A stretch of 64,000 nucleotides of DNA from Ohtaekwangia sp. (GTDB lineage Bacteria > Bacteroidota > Bacteroidia > Cytophagales > Cyclobacteriaceae). This document shows, piece after piece, positions 8,736-18,288 of the stretch (within the stretch, counting starts at the first letter, position 1; each line of letters opens with the position of its first letter). Below the pieces are notes generated by a model. It saw only the letters and a program-made list of their open reading frames with translations, did not search any database and was not told where the DNA came from. Position numbers and translations under genes: made by a program. The stretch spans positions 62,001 through 126,000 of the forward strand of contig JAJNPV010000030.1 in NCBI GenBank assembly GCA_021155195.1, given 5' to 3'.

Positions 8736-9329
8736 TTATTGATTATTTACTCCGGTGTTTTCCTGCTGTGGCCACCACGTTTTGACTTCACTTAGTTCGA
8801 TTTGAAATTCACAATGCTCCTTGCAGGAATTGTAAATGAATGCCGTGATCTCAGGCTCATGCGTAGTATGAAACAGTTCAGGATAATTCGATAGTAGAGT
8901 GCGAAAGAGTTCAGCACACTCAGCCTTACTGCCGACAGCGACAATTTCTGTGAGCGTATTGATTTCTTCGAGAAGGGTTGAGACAGATTTAAGCATGGCT
9001 TCCTCTGCTTCATTTGTTTCCGCTTCCGTAATTGGTTCTTCCGGTTCCTGTGCAGTAGCTACACTCAAACTTTCTGTTTCACTTTTTTCTTCACGTGGAA
9101 CATTTTCTGATTGACGTCTACCATATTTCACTGAGCCCATGAGTTCAATAGATTCATTTGAATCAGTTTGATTCTCTCGCTCGTGGGTGTTCGTGAGATT
9201 TAGTTTCTTTTGTTTGAAAATGTTAGTGATCTCGTTGCTGTATAGTAGCAGTGCAGTGATAGCGTAGTAGCCACCGATAAGAAAGGCGATGGTTGAAATG
9301 AACTCCTGCCAGGAAATGGATTCGAGCAT
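8736..9329 (-). CDS. Membrane-anchored hypothetical protein heading the tra operon
   Basis: A 197-residue protein with one N-terminal membrane helix (residues 12-32, IAFLIGGYYAITALLLY). A linker of about 70 residues rich in Glu, Ser and Thr follows, then a helical C-terminal part. It occupies the position where CTnDOT-like operons carry a small traC/traD-type protein before traE. I do not recognise the family. The promoter should lie in 9330-9420, where the shared 27-bp repeat is found. Confidence 0.7.
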   Translation of the reverse strand: MLESISWQEFISTIAFLIGGYYAITALLLYSNEITNIFKQKKLNLTNTHERENQTDSNESIELMGSVKYGRRQSENVPREEKSETESLSVATAQEPEEPITEAETNEAEEAMLKSVSTLLEEINTLTEIVAVGSKAECAELFRTLLSNYPELFHTTHEPEITAFIYNSCKEHCEFQIELSEVKTWWPQQENTGVNNQ

Positions 9330-9380
9330 AGCTTCCGTGATTGATTACGGAAGCGAAGGTGTGTGTCAGAAAAATCTAAT

Positions 9381-9407
9381 ATTCACAAGTTGGTACCAAG
9401 GTGGGTG
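9381..9407. repeat. 27-bp direct repeat, copy 1, upstream of tra operon
   Basis: This 27-bp sequence is identical to 29806-29832, in the same orientation. It contains the 10-bp palindrome TTGGTACCAA at 9390-9399. On the minus strand it lies 52-78 bp before the first tra-operon gene. A TTGG-N17-TAGATTTT arrangement there resembles a Bacteroidota promoter. Copy 2 occupies a similar place before the methylase-helicase operon, so a shared operator or promoter is the simplest reading. Confidence 0.8.
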
Positions 9408-9503
9408 ATATATTTTCTATTTCCTCTTGGACCGATCGTCAGGCTGCTTGGTTCGTTTCCTTATTAATCAATTTACTTCACGGGCATGAGCATCTTAAAC
9501 TGA

Positions 9504-9556
9504 ATGAAAAGCAAAGGGTAATTTGACCGGATCACCAGCTCTTCTACCCTTTGCTT
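9504..9556 (-). terminator. Probable intrinsic terminator of the invertase gene
   Basis: A perfect 12-bp inverted repeat (9509-9520 AAGCAAAGGGTA and 9545-9556 TACCCTTTGCTT) with a 24-base spacer lies 30 bp after the invertase stop. In the minus-strand direction it is followed by TTTTCATTC. The long loop is unusual for a terminator, so a binding site is an alternative. Confidence 0.55.
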
Positions 9557-9586
9557 GTGGTCGTGATAGTAGTAACGTTTTTCAAA

Positions 9587-10207
9587 TTAATTCTCTACTA
9601 AGCAATTATTAAACTGTTCATGATTCTTTACAAACCCAGAAACTGTAAGTCGATGAACACCTAGTATTCGTGCTATTGCACTATAGGATACCTTTTTATC
9701 CAACAACTCTTTAATTTTCTTTTCTTGCCCTGTCAATTTTGTCTTAGCAGACTTCCTACCTACAGGTCGACCCAGAATGACCCCCTCTGCTTTTTTTCTT
9801 GCCAGCGCTTCCTTCGTTCTTTGCGAAATTAGATTTCGTTCAATCTCCGCTGAAAGTCCGAATGCAAAAGCAAGAACTTTTGAGTTGATGTCACTGCCTA
9901 AACGATAGTTGTCTTTTATAGTCCAAACCTGAATATCTCTATTCATACATTCGTTAAGGATTGCCATTATCATCAATAAGTTTCTTCCCAGTCTCGACAA
10001 TTCTGAACAAATAAGTACATCATCCTTTCGCATTTTTTTTAAAAGCTTGCCTAATTTTCTTTCCTGAATGTGCTTCGAACCGGAGATAGTTTCTTCAATC
10101 CATTTGTCAACTACCAACACACTTTTTTCGCAAAATCGGTTGACTTCGTAGCGTTGATTTTCAACTGTTTGTTTGTCGGTGCTGACGCGAATGTAGCCGT
10201 AGATCAT
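9587..10207 (-). CDS. Mpi-like serine DNA invertase
   Basis: A 206-residue small serine recombinase. The N-terminal catalytic domain begins MIYGYIRVSTDKQT, with the nucleophile Ser9, and contains CSELSRLGRN. The linker helix ERNLISQRTKEAL and a C-terminal helix-turn-helix (about 165-195, YSAIARILGVHRLTVSGFV) follow. The sequence resembles the Mpi family that inverts promoters in Bacteroides. It lies directly beside one copy of a perfect 23-bp inverted repeat bracketing two alternative specificity domains. Its most likely substrate is therefore this local segment. Length is normal and all expected domains are present. Confidence 0.9.
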   Translation of the reverse strand: MIYGYIRVSTDKQTVENQRYEVNRFCEKSVLVVDKWIEETISGSKHIQERKLGKLLKKMRKDDVLICSELSRLGRNLLMIMAILNECMNRDIQVWTIKDNYRLGSDINSKVLAFAFGLSAEIERNLISQRTKEALARKKAEGVILGRPVGRKSAKTKLTGQEKKIKELLDKKVSYSAIARILGVHRLTVSGFVKNHEQFNNCLVEN

Positions 10208-10303
10208 AGTGTTTTAAGGTTTAAGTTTATTAGTGGAGAAAGTGTATAAATTAAACCAAAACAGACGATAGAAAACCTGAGCATTTTTTTATGCAATTAA
10301 ACC

Positions 10304-10326
10304 AGCGTTTTTGTTAGACAGCATGG
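10304..10326 (+). repeat. 23-bp inverted repeat, left crossover site
   Basis: The plus-strand sequence begins AGCGTTTTTGTTAGACAG and ends CATGG. Its exact reverse complement occurs at 12039-12061. Identity stops at both edges. It lies 97 bp from the invertase start and reads in frame as SVFVRQH plus a Gly codon, exactly as at the second copy. Candidate crossover site of the invertase. Confidence 0.9.
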
Positions 10327-10327
10327 G

Positions 10328-11200
10328 GTGGCTAACGAATTTCATACTTCAGATACCTGGGCCATATTGTCCCCAATAGAACAGCGAATCAAGCGGAAAA
10401 TTGAGCTGATCGGAACACCACTTAAAGAATGGGAAATAGCTATCAACTATGGGATCAAGACCGGCTTCAATGATGCCTTTATAATTACTGGAAAGGAGCG
10501 AGCCGAATTAATAAAGCTTGATCCAAAATCAGACGAAATTATACGACCGATATTGCGGGGGCGTGATATTAAACGCTATAGCCATCAATTTGCAGACCTT
10601 TGGCTTATCGCCACGTTCCCCAGCCTCAAATTGAACATTGATGACTATCCCTCGGTAAAACAGCACCTTCTTAGTTTTGGGTACGATAGATTGAAGCAAA
10701 CTGGCGAAGCCGGAGCTAGAAAAAAGACTAATAATCAGTGGTTTGAAACCCAAGATAGCATAAGCTATTGGGACGATTTTTCTAAACAGAAAATCATATG
10801 GATTGAATTAACTGATCACGCAAATTTTTGTCTGGATACCGAGGGCTATTACTTAAACAACACGGTTTTCTTTCTCATTGGTGACAGACTGCCTTATATT
10901 CTTTCCTTTCTTGACTCCAAATTGTGCGAATGGTATTTCGGAAAAATAGCTGCCACGTCGGGAGTGGGTACAAGGAGATGGATAAAGCAGTACATAGAGC
11001 AAATTTGCATTCCTCAGACTCCTTCCAGTCGTGATGAAAAAGTATTGGGGGAACTAGTAATGGACATTCAAAAGCGCAAAAAAAATGGATTGGATACCTC
11101 TGATCTTGAGAATCAAGTTGATGATGTAATCTTTTCATTATTTAACCTCTCAACTGACGAAGTCAACTTCATTTGTAACTTCGATTTGGTCGAGATCTGA
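10328..11200 (+). CDS. Silent alternative specificity domain of the methyltransferase
   Basis: The frame encodes 290 residues matching the last third of the neighbouring minus-strand methyltransferase. Shared blocks include WAILS.IEQRIK, a TG.NDAFII block, EIIRPILRGRDIKRY, DDFSKQKI and a helical tail. The middle differs strongly, as expected for a different DNA target-recognition domain (TaqI-like specificity domain). It has only a weak GTG start and no visible promoter or ribosome site. The frame continues upstream through the 23-bp repeat (AGC GTT TTT GTT). It is best read as a stored C-terminus, expressed only after inversion. Its 3' end overlaps the methyltransferase gene by 51 bp. Confidence 0.88.
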   Translation: MANEFHTSDTWAILSPIEQRIKRKIELIGTPLKEWEIAINYGIKTGFNDAFIITGKERAELIKLDPKSDEIIRPILRGRDIKRYSHQFADLWLIATFPSLKLNIDDYPSVKQHLLSFGYDRLKQTGEAGARKKTNNQWFETQDSISYWDDFSKQKIIWIELTDHANFCLDTEGYYLNNTVFFLIGDRLPYILSFLDSKLCEWYFGKIAATSGVGTRRWIKQYIEQICIPQTPSSRDEKVLGELVMDIQKRKKNGLDTSDLENQVDDVIFSLFNLSTDEVNFICNFDLVEI

Positions 11201-14200
11201 AAGGAGATAGTCAATTTCGACATCTGATAATTTGTAAAGGTCGAAAATCATTTGATCGAGTTGGCTCTCAAGCTTGTCGGTTTTTGACTTAGACTTTTTT
11301 GCCTCAAGAATTTGAAGTGCCAAATCTGCAAAGGGTTTCTGTTTTGTTTGATCAATAACTGGAACAGGCAATTGTTCAATGAACATTGGTTTGTACTCAA
11401 AATAGCCTCCGTTCCTAATAACTCCGAGGCTTCGTACATAGTAGTCGCCTAGTTTTGAATTTAGAACAGCCAGAAGGTATGGATTGCCTGGTACTATCAT
11501 TGGGCATGGCGCATTGACAAACATACCACCCTCTGCCAATGTATAGGATGCCCGAAGGTTCAGATTTCCCCAAGCAATTTTCTGTTTAGAAAAATCGTCC
11601 ATATAAGCACAGTTCCTCAAATTATATGGAGTGTCACCCTTGTCTGCACGTTTCTCAAGCTCGGTATAGTACTTATCCAGATGCTTTTTAATGGCAGGAT
11701 AATCCTCTATCTGAATGGGTCTTAACCCCTTTTCCTTGATACCATTGTGTGTGTTGATCAACCACAGATCCGCAAAGCTATTGGCGTATCTCTTTATGTC
11801 CCTGCCACGCAAAATAGGTCGTATAATTTCGGCTGATTTTGGGTCAGCCTTGATTAGCTCTTCCTTTTTTTCTCGATTAATGATAAATGCGTCATTGTAT
11901 CCGGTTAGTACGCCACGGAAGATGTCAATATCCCAATCCTTTAATGGCACTCCGGCTAGCTCAATTTTATCCTTTATTCGCTGCTCAATGCCTGATAAAA
12001 TAGCCCAGCTTTGGTTCGAACTGAATCCACAAAAACTTCCATGCTGTCTAACAAAAACGCTCAAATTATTTAACACCTTTTCGGTAACTGTACAGACAAA
12101 TGTATTCCCCTTGTTTTTACCCTTAGAAAAAAGCAAAATATTGGTGACAACAGTTGCAGACTCAAATATTTTCTGCTCCGGAAAATCAATTAGCAGAACT
12201 GGGTTAGTCTTTTCGGCAAGGAAACCCCGAGTACTTTTACCGTAGCCAGCCCGCATCCATTTATTTGAAGTGATGTAACAAAGGTTTCCATTCGGCTTCA
12301 ATAATTGCCATCCCCTTTCATAGAACAGGGAATAAATGTCACCCATTCCTTCAAAGGTTTGATAGTTGGCCTTCTCATATAGTTTGGCTAAATCTCCGCC
12401 ATCTTTTTGTAATTGTATGTACGGTGGATTACCAATCACAATATCAAAACCTCCATGTTCAAAGATTTCATAAAACCACAAATGCCAAAGGAAGTACGGA
12501 TAAATCTTACTCTTCTGAATTTGACTCAATTCTTTCTCCAATCCTTTTAACCGTTGAGCTTCCTTCGTATTTTTTTCTAGTAAAGTATTTAATTTTTTTA
12601 AACTGTCTTCTTTCTTCTTTTTGTCAGCGTTTGTTTTTGGAGTCTGTTTATTTACGGTTGCCAGCTTCAGTTTTGTGTCATTAAGGGTTTCGGTGTTGCG
12701 TCTTATTTTGTCTTGAACTTGCCCGGTTATGAACTTATCCACTACGTCATCAATACTGTGTTGCAATTCTTTTTTGATCTCACTGTTATCAGCAGCAAAG
12801 TATTTTTTTACTAGGGTCTTCAATCGATCAATGTCCACTCTACTAAACTTATTCTCATCACGAAAAAGAGTAGTTTCTTCTTCTAGGCGAACACATAAAT
12901 CAAGGTCTTCATAAGACTCCAATAGGCTGTTGCCTTGCATGATTTTATAATCAAGATTTGGCAAGGGTCTTGGCTTGTCCTCGTCAACGACCAGGCTTAA
13001 CCAAAACCGTAAACGTGCAATATCTACGGCACCTTTTTCAATATCCACTCCATAGATAGAACCCTGGATAATATTCTCCTTTACTTTTGCTGGATTCCAG
13101 ACTAAGCCACTTTCGTAGGCAATTGCTTCTTTAATTGAAAATATTTCAAGCAGAAGCCCCATTGGAAACGCTCCCGATCCAATAGCTGGGTCACAGATTT
13201 TAACCTTGTCAAGGACGTTGTCAATTTTCTTTAATACTGAATTATTAATTTTTTCAACCTCCTTGTATCTAACAAGCTTCTCAACTATTTCTTTTTGAAG
13301 TCCAGACTCTGTTACTATGTATTCCATCAAGCTCTCCTGGCACATATAGTGAACAATTTCCTTCGGAGTATAGAAAGTACCTCTATCCTTATTGTCCTCC
13401 AGAAGATTTTCGAATATATGTCCAAGCATCTCAGGGTCAACCGCAATCGTATGATCGTCTGGACTATCTTCATGGACTGTAAAATTGAAAGCCTGTAAGA
13501 AATCGAGGAATCCCCTTTGCTTTGGATCCTCATTGCTATCAGGATTATGGAAAAGCCTTGGTTCAAAAGTGAGTGTCTTCTGATCAATGTCTTCCTTATC
13601 AAACAATCCTCCATTCAAAAATGGAATCTTGACCTTTGCCTTATTGGGCAGCACAAAATCGTCTTGAGGCCGTCCCTTATGATTGTTTAATGTGTCGAAA
13701 AATAAAACCTTAAGCCATTTCTCATAAAACACTTCATTGGCTCCGCTACCCAAGTATAGATTCATTAAAAAATCCGGATCGCCATCTTTGTAGTCGGTGG
13801 AGGAAGCCCCAAGCCATCCCTTCTTTTGAACAAAAGAGAGAAACACTAATCGCCCAAGAAGCTTTTTGACGAAATCGCGGATTAGTTTCTCATTGGCATT
13901 AAATGCAGATTTCTTGAAATTAGATTGGCTTAGGTATTGTAAAAATTTTTCATAGTGCAACTTATATTCATCAAAGAATGCCTTACTCAGTCTTTCAACC
14001 GAGAATGCTTTAACGAGGGCTTTTATGTTAATTTCTTTCTCGATCGAAAGAGCTTCAAATCTTTCTGCTGCCGTCTTACAACTTTCGCCTGGCCCCAGAA
14101 GGAAGGTATATCGTTTCGCGTTCGTTGACTTCTCTTTGACACCTTCTGATGTAAGCTCACTATCTTTTGCCACGAGAGTAAGCCTCCATACCTTCTTATT

Positions 14201-14539
14201 GTCAGAGGAGACAAAATTGACCAAGGCTGCCTGCCCTGAAGTGAGAAGCTTCCGGGCATAATGTTGAATTGCTACTTTACTCTGCTCAATTCGTACTTTG
14301 GATTGAAGTATGATTTCATAGCATGTTATTTCTGCACCATCTTCTAATATTATTGTAGCATAGACTGAAACAGAATTTATTACCTTTTTTTCAGATGCAG
14401 TTGGCTGTATGGATGCCGGTGCTGCGGATTGGAGAAGTTTAAGGTTGCTATTGAATAACTTACTTAGTACATCTTTTGAAAACAATAACCTATCATAAGG
14501 CCTTTGTAATGATTGTTGAAGTTGTATTCTACTTGCCAT
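11150..14539 (-). CDS. Eco57I-like adenine methyltransferase with switchable specificity domain
   Basis: An 1129-residue protein. After an N-terminal region (1-430) it carries methyltransferase motif I (DPAIGSGAF, about residue 447) and motif IV NPPY (about residue 715), the N6-adenine class. A C-terminal TaqI-like specificity domain starts near residue 840. The 23-bp crossover site encodes residues from Ser827 (SVFVRQHG), exactly at the junction of the catalytic and specificity parts. The gene starts 3 bp after the PLD-SNF2 helicase and forms a restriction-modification pair with it. Inversion would replace residues after about 834 with the 10328-11200 domain and change the modified sequence. 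Confidence 0.9.
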   Translation of the reverse strand: MASRIQLQQSLQRPYDRLLFSKDVLSKLFNSNLKLLQSAAPASIQPTASEKKVINSVSVYATIILEDGAEITCYEIILQSKVRIEQSKVAIQHYARKLLTSGQAALVNFVSSDNKKVWRLTLVAKDSELTSEGVKEKSTNAKRYTFLLGPGESCKTAAERFEALSIEKEINIKALVKAFSVERLSKAFFDEYKLHYEKFLQYLSQSNFKKSAFNANEKLIRDFVKKLLGRLVFLSFVQKKGWLGASSTDYKDGDPDFLMNLYLGSGANEVFYEKWLKVLFFDTLNNHKGRPQDDFVLPNKAKVKIPFLNGGLFDKEDIDQKTLTFEPRLFHNPDSNEDPKQRGFLDFLQAFNFTVHEDSPDDHTIAVDPEMLGHIFENLLEDNKDRGTFYTPKEIVHYMCQESLMEYIVTESGLQKEIVEKLVRYKEVEKINNSVLKKIDNVLDKVKICDPAIGSGAFPMGLLLEIFSIKEAIAYESGLVWNPAKVKENIIQGSIYGVDIEKGAVDIARLRFWLSLVVDEDKPRPLPNLDYKIMQGNSLLESYEDLDLCVRLEEETTLFRDENKFSRVDIDRLKTLVKKYFAADNSEIKKELQHSIDDVVDKFITGQVQDKIRRNTETLNDTKLKLATVNKQTPKTNADKKKKEDSLKKLNTLLEKNTKEAQRLKGLEKELSQIQKSKIYPYFLWHLWFYEIFEHGGFDIVIGNPPYIQLQKDGGDLAKLYEKANYQTFEGMGDIYSLFYERGWQLLKPNGNLCYITSNKWMRAGYGKSTRGFLAEKTNPVLLIDFPEQKIFESATVVTNILLFSKGKNKGNTFVCTVTEKVLNNLSVFVRQHGSFCGFSSNQSWAILSGIEQRIKDKIELAGVPLKDWDIDIFRGVLTGYNDAFIINREKKEELIKADPKSAEIIRPILRGRDIKRYANSFADLWLINTHNGIKEKGLRPIQIEDYPAIKKHLDKYYTELEKRADKGDTPYNLRNCAYMDDFSKQKIAWGNLNLRASYTLAEGGMFVNAPCPMIVPGNPYLLAVLNSKLGDYYVRSLGVIRNGGYFEYKPMFIEQLPVPVIDQTKQKPFADLALQILEAKKSKSKTDKLESQLDQMIFDLYKLSDVEIDYLLSDLDQIEVTNEVDFVS
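12039..12061 (-). repeat. 23-bp inverted repeat, right crossover site inside the methyltransferase
   Basis: Exact reverse complement of 10304-10326. On the minus strand it encodes SVFVRQH plus Gly within the methyltransferase at the start of the specificity region. The segment 10304-12061 (1758 bp) is the predicted invertible unit, and the reading frame is preserved in both orientations. Confidence 0.9.
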
Positions 14540-14542
14540 ATC

Positions 14543-17500
14543 TTAAGAGAAGCTTTGAGTAAGAACAATCTTTGGATTTATTATTCCCCTCGGTTTGGGT
14601 TCCTGCACCGTAGGCTCAGTTGCCCTTGTTGATAGATCGTAACGATCAAGCACTTGCGTGAATAAAAGTTCAATAAATTTTTCTGGAGTGCTCATTACCC
14701 TTTCACTAGTTGTAAAAAAATCGTTTATCTCCTTTGGGAATCCCTTTGAAGCGAATGTTCCTTGCTTGATTAATTCTAGGGTTCTTTGAAGCACCTTTCT
14801 TTTTTGCTCAGTAGGAGCAATTTTGACAATTGCATTTATGTTGGTGATTGCTTTATTTTCAGCGGGGCTTAAATTCTTTCTTGAAACTGTCTGAATATTT
14901 TCCTGATTCTTTTCAGTTTTAAAAAACTCCATAGCCGCAAGTGCTTGCTCGTGGTGCAGATCATGAAGTTTTATTGATTTTTCGTTTTGAGTTGCTCTGA
15001 AGATTTTAACTGCCTGTAAAAAGTTGAGTTCAATATTTGTAAAGTCTGGGGTGACTAAGCAGAAAACGCCAGGGTGGTTTTCACTTTTAAGGTAAGCTAG
15101 CGAAGTGTTAACCATTGGATAATTAAAATCGCCAGTATCCGTGTTCAAAATTGTCAGTTGGCCTTCTAAGGCTTCACGTCCGCACCGTGCTTTATTTGGG
15201 ATTGAGAAAATTTCAGCGAATCTTTTTGGTTCTTTTTTCTTGAAGTCCCTCAGCTCATTTAGATATTTAAGAATTTCGCTCTCCTCCTTTTGAATTTTAT
15301 TCCCAAACAGCGCACCCTCACCTTTTTCTTCAAGCAGTGAAAAAATCTTATTATCTTCTCCAAATGCTGTATGGAAAGCTTGGAGTTTTCTGAGAGCCGT
15401 ATTTACTAATTGAATCTGTGCATCACCGTGTGCTGAGGGATAGAAATTATAAACGAAAATCTGTTTTGCTCTTGAACCAATTCGATTAACTCTTCCAATG
15501 CGTTGCATTAGCCTTGTTGAATTCCAAGGAACATCATAGTTAATGATCACATTACTTCTATGGAGATTAATTCCTTCAGCCAGAACCTCCGTGGTAATGA
15601 CAATATCAAATTCGTTTTTCCACTTCTCCTCTTCCAAATTAGCATCAAAATTTTCCCGAAGTTTTTCTTCAACCGACTTACGATTTTCTGCACTTACAGT
15701 TAGAATTTTATAGTCACCTAATTTTTTAAATTGTGCAGTAAGTTCTTCAGCAGTTTCCTTTGATTCAGAGAATATGACGAGCTTACCGCTCTGATTCTTC
15801 TTAGGATCGAAAAAATTCTTGCTTACTTGATTTGCAAACTCAATAAGTTTAGGATCAATGGTAACCTTACTCCATCGATCGATCAAATCATCTACCTTGT
15901 CTTTGTCCTTTAGTAATAGGATGTAAAATTTCTTTTCAAAATCCGTTGCCTTAAACTCCCGATTATTTCCACCAGCCTTGTTAATCTTACTTTCAATTTC
16001 TTCATAACTCAATCCTTCTTCAAGAAGCTTATTAATATCCAAGTCAGGTGCTATGAAGATCCGATCATCATCAAACATTGTAAGCATGTTGTTAATGGCC
16101 TTCTGAAAGCGACTTAATGATTGCCTAAAGGCAAAAAAGCTACTCTCCAAACGCTTCACCAAAAGCACCCTCATAATGGCTGATAGCCGTGTGGATATTG
16201 AACTTACGTCACCGTATATCTTTCTATCCTCATCTTTCGATAGGAATTCTATTGCCCGATACCTGTAATATCCAAGACCTTCTATCTTCGCCCCACTTTC
16301 ATCAATGCCAGTTATTAAGCTTACCGTGTCAAGAAACAATGTGGTTAGGTCATCTTCTAAATAATAATAAAGGGCAATAGGATCATCAACCCTGGGGAAC
16401 ACTATTCCTTGGCTATCTAAATCCTCTAAGTAAGCAGTGTTGTTCTCAATGTCTGTCCTTGTTCGTCTAATTACCAATGGCTCTATAACATCGTCTCTAA
16501 GTTTCTGAAAGAGACTTTTGAGTTTTTTAATATTTAAATTCTGTTCGGATGAGAGTTTTTTGTATTGCTCATTGATTGGTTTAAAGTAGTCTTGCAGGTT
16601 CTTAATGCTTTCAAGAGTGCTGTTCCTTTTATCTTGGAATAGGTACAGTTGATTCTCAATGTCCTGCGGTCTGTTATTTAAAGGTGTTGCCGAGATGAGA
16701 ATTACTTTCTTTCGCGTATCACCATCCTCCGAGGGGCGCGACCTTGGCATTTTACAGATTTCCTGGAGTTTCAGGTACATATCCGTGTAGTCATTCCTAA
16801 ACTTATGAGATTCATCGACAATGATAAGGTCAAACTTATCAGCGCGGGAATGAGTGTAATTAGTTTCATCTAAAACTTGATGAAGACTTCCGATAGTAAT
16901 GAACTCGAAATGATTCTTTACTTGAAATTCCTCTGTCGTTCGTCTCCAGTTTGCTTCAAGTGCTGGTGGGACTACCACCAGCACTTTAGAATGCGTTCCG
17001 TTTTCATAGATGAATTTTTTAATAACCATGCAGGCTATGATAGTCTTCCCTAAGCCAACTACATCTGCTAGGATAAATCCGTTGTGCTTCATCAGTATGG
17101 CATAACCTTGATTTGCAGCATCCGACTGATATTTTAATCGCATGAATTTGTCGGGCAATAACAAATCAATATTATAGGGATCATACTCTACTCTCTTTCC
17201 AAAATATTCTATCAACATTTTGATGTAGAGTTCAAACGGAGTGAAGTCATCCTTTAAATATGTTTTTCTCTTAATCTCTTTTGCTTCCGCATGAAGAATG
17301 GGTACAGACTCATCCCAAAGTTTATTGAATTCAGTTGTCGAGAATTTAACATCTTCAAAATCTCTTAGGCTAACATTGAATTCATAATTGGACTCAGGAT
17401 TTGAACCAAGTCCGGAATCTGTAAGGTTTGATGAGCCGGTTATTACTTCACATGGTGCGTGCTCATTAAAATTAATCGGCCTGAAAATGTAGACCTTCGC

Positions 17501-17899
17501 ATGTATTTTCTGCTTTGGGTGCGCTCTTAATTCTATTTTGTCATTGATCAGGTCGTCTATAAACTGGATAATCCCTTTCTCAGTGACTTCAGCATATTCG
17601 GCATCTTGAATATTTTGAATGACATCTTTTAAAAAAGTATCTTTCGTTTCGTGCGGATTCTCAATAAAGTACTGTCCTCTGTCATGATATTTTTTTGTCA
17701 ATGCATCAACATTTATCCCTACAAGAATCCTAACCTTAGGAATGCGGTCAAGGAATGGACGAACTTTGAAATACCCAGAAGCACGGAAATACCCTACCAG
17801 AGCATCGAAGAACTGAATGCTCTCTACATGCGTAAAAACTCCTTCGAATTTTTTAAGAAGGCTATTACCGTCCCTATTAGTAAAAAATTTGGTAGACAT
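14543..17899 (-). CDS. PLD nuclease-SNF2 helicase restriction subunit
   Basis: An 1118-residue protein. Residues 1-220 form a phospholipase-D-like domain with HAKVYIF (about 130) and GSSNLT (about 155), a single HKD-type site as in some restriction nucleases. A SNF2/DEAD-like helicase core follows: Walker A VGLGKTI (about 280), DESH (about 363) and motif VI QRIGRVNRIG (about 805). A C-terminal domain of about 300 residues is unassigned. With the methyltransferase 3 bp downstream it forms a likely two-gene restriction system in which the helicase-nuclease cuts unmodified phage DNA. No BREX or DISARM marker genes accompany it. Confidence 0.88.
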   Translation of the reverse strand: MSTKFFTNRDGNSLLKKFEGVFTHVESIQFFDALVGYFRASGYFKVRPFLDRIPKVRILVGINVDALTKKYHDRGQYFIENPHETKDTFLKDVIQNIQDAEYAEVTEKGIIQFIDDLINDKIELRAHPKQKIHAKVYIFRPINFNEHAPCEVITGSSNLTDSGLGSNPESNYEFNVSLRDFEDVKFSTTEFNKLWDESVPILHAEAKEIKRKTYLKDDFTPFELYIKMLIEYFGKRVEYDPYNIDLLLPDKFMRLKYQSDAANQGYAILMKHNGFILADVVGLGKTIIACMVIKKFIYENGTHSKVLVVVPPALEANWRRTTEEFQVKNHFEFITIGSLHQVLDETNYTHSRADKFDLIIVDESHKFRNDYTDMYLKLQEICKMPRSRPSEDGDTRKKVILISATPLNNRPQDIENQLYLFQDKRNSTLESIKNLQDYFKPINEQYKKLSSEQNLNIKKLKSLFQKLRDDVIEPLVIRRTRTDIENNTAYLEDLDSQGIVFPRVDDPIALYYYLEDDLTTLFLDTVSLITGIDESGAKIEGLGYYRYRAIEFLSKDEDRKIYGDVSSISTRLSAIMRVLLVKRLESSFFAFRQSLSRFQKAINNMLTMFDDDRIFIAPDLDINKLLEEGLSYEEIESKINKAGGNNREFKATDFEKKFYILLLKDKDKVDDLIDRWSKVTIDPKLIEFANQVSKNFFDPKKNQSGKLVIFSESKETAEELTAQFKKLGDYKILTVSAENRKSVEEKLRENFDANLEEEKWKNEFDIVITTEVLAEGINLHRSNVIINYDVPWNSTRLMQRIGRVNRIGSRAKQIFVYNFYPSAHGDAQIQLVNTALRKLQAFHTAFGEDNKIFSLLEEKGEGALFGNKIQKEESEILKYLNELRDFKKKEPKRFAEIFSIPNKARCGREALEGQLTILNTDTGDFNYPMVNTSLAYLKSENHPGVFCLVTPDFTNIELNFLQAVKIFRATQNEKSIKLHDLHHEQALAAMEFFKTEKNQENIQTVSRKNLSPAENKAITNINAIVKIAPTEQKRKVLQRTLELIKQGTFASKGFPKEINDFFTTSERVMSTPEKFIELLFTQVLDRYDLSTRATEPTVQEPKPRGIINPKIVLTQSFS

Positions 17900-18288
17900 T
17901 TAGCTGACAATAAGGGGTTTGTAGTTAAAAAAATATGAATTCAGCTAAATTAGCCCATTTTTGGCAGAATTTTAGGGCTTTTATTGGTTTCTGGAAATAT
18001 AAATGTCAAATTAATCTTGATCTTGGCCTGAAATGATTGGACAACGTAACACATAAAGTCTAAAGCACTTTGACAGCGCTTTGCAAAGAAACATTCAAAT
18101 TGAAAGAAAATAACTTAGCCCCAAAATGAAGGCAACGAAGTATCGTCAATCAGTTCCTTATCACAAAACGAAACTGTCTGCCAGCGCAATTGCAAATTGT
18201 CAGCCGAAAGTTCGTTTTTGTAGGGCTTTAATCTTCTTCTGGAAGTTGTAGGTTCAAGTCTTTAGTGTTGCCAATTTTGGAATCTGTT
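17900..18288. other. AT-rich intergenic region without a gene
   Basis: This stretch of 389 bp holds no convincing open frame on either strand. It separates the restriction locus from the end of the ubiquitin-like operon. It should contain the promoter of the PLD-SNF2/methyltransferase operon near 17900-18000 and the end of the ubiquitin-like transcript. I see no clear terminator hairpin, repeat or tRNA. Confidence 0.6.

Noticed and set aside
11150..17899. DISARM or BREX locus
   Set aside because: No DUF1998, PglZ or BrxC-like genes are present; the pair is better read as a restriction-modification system.
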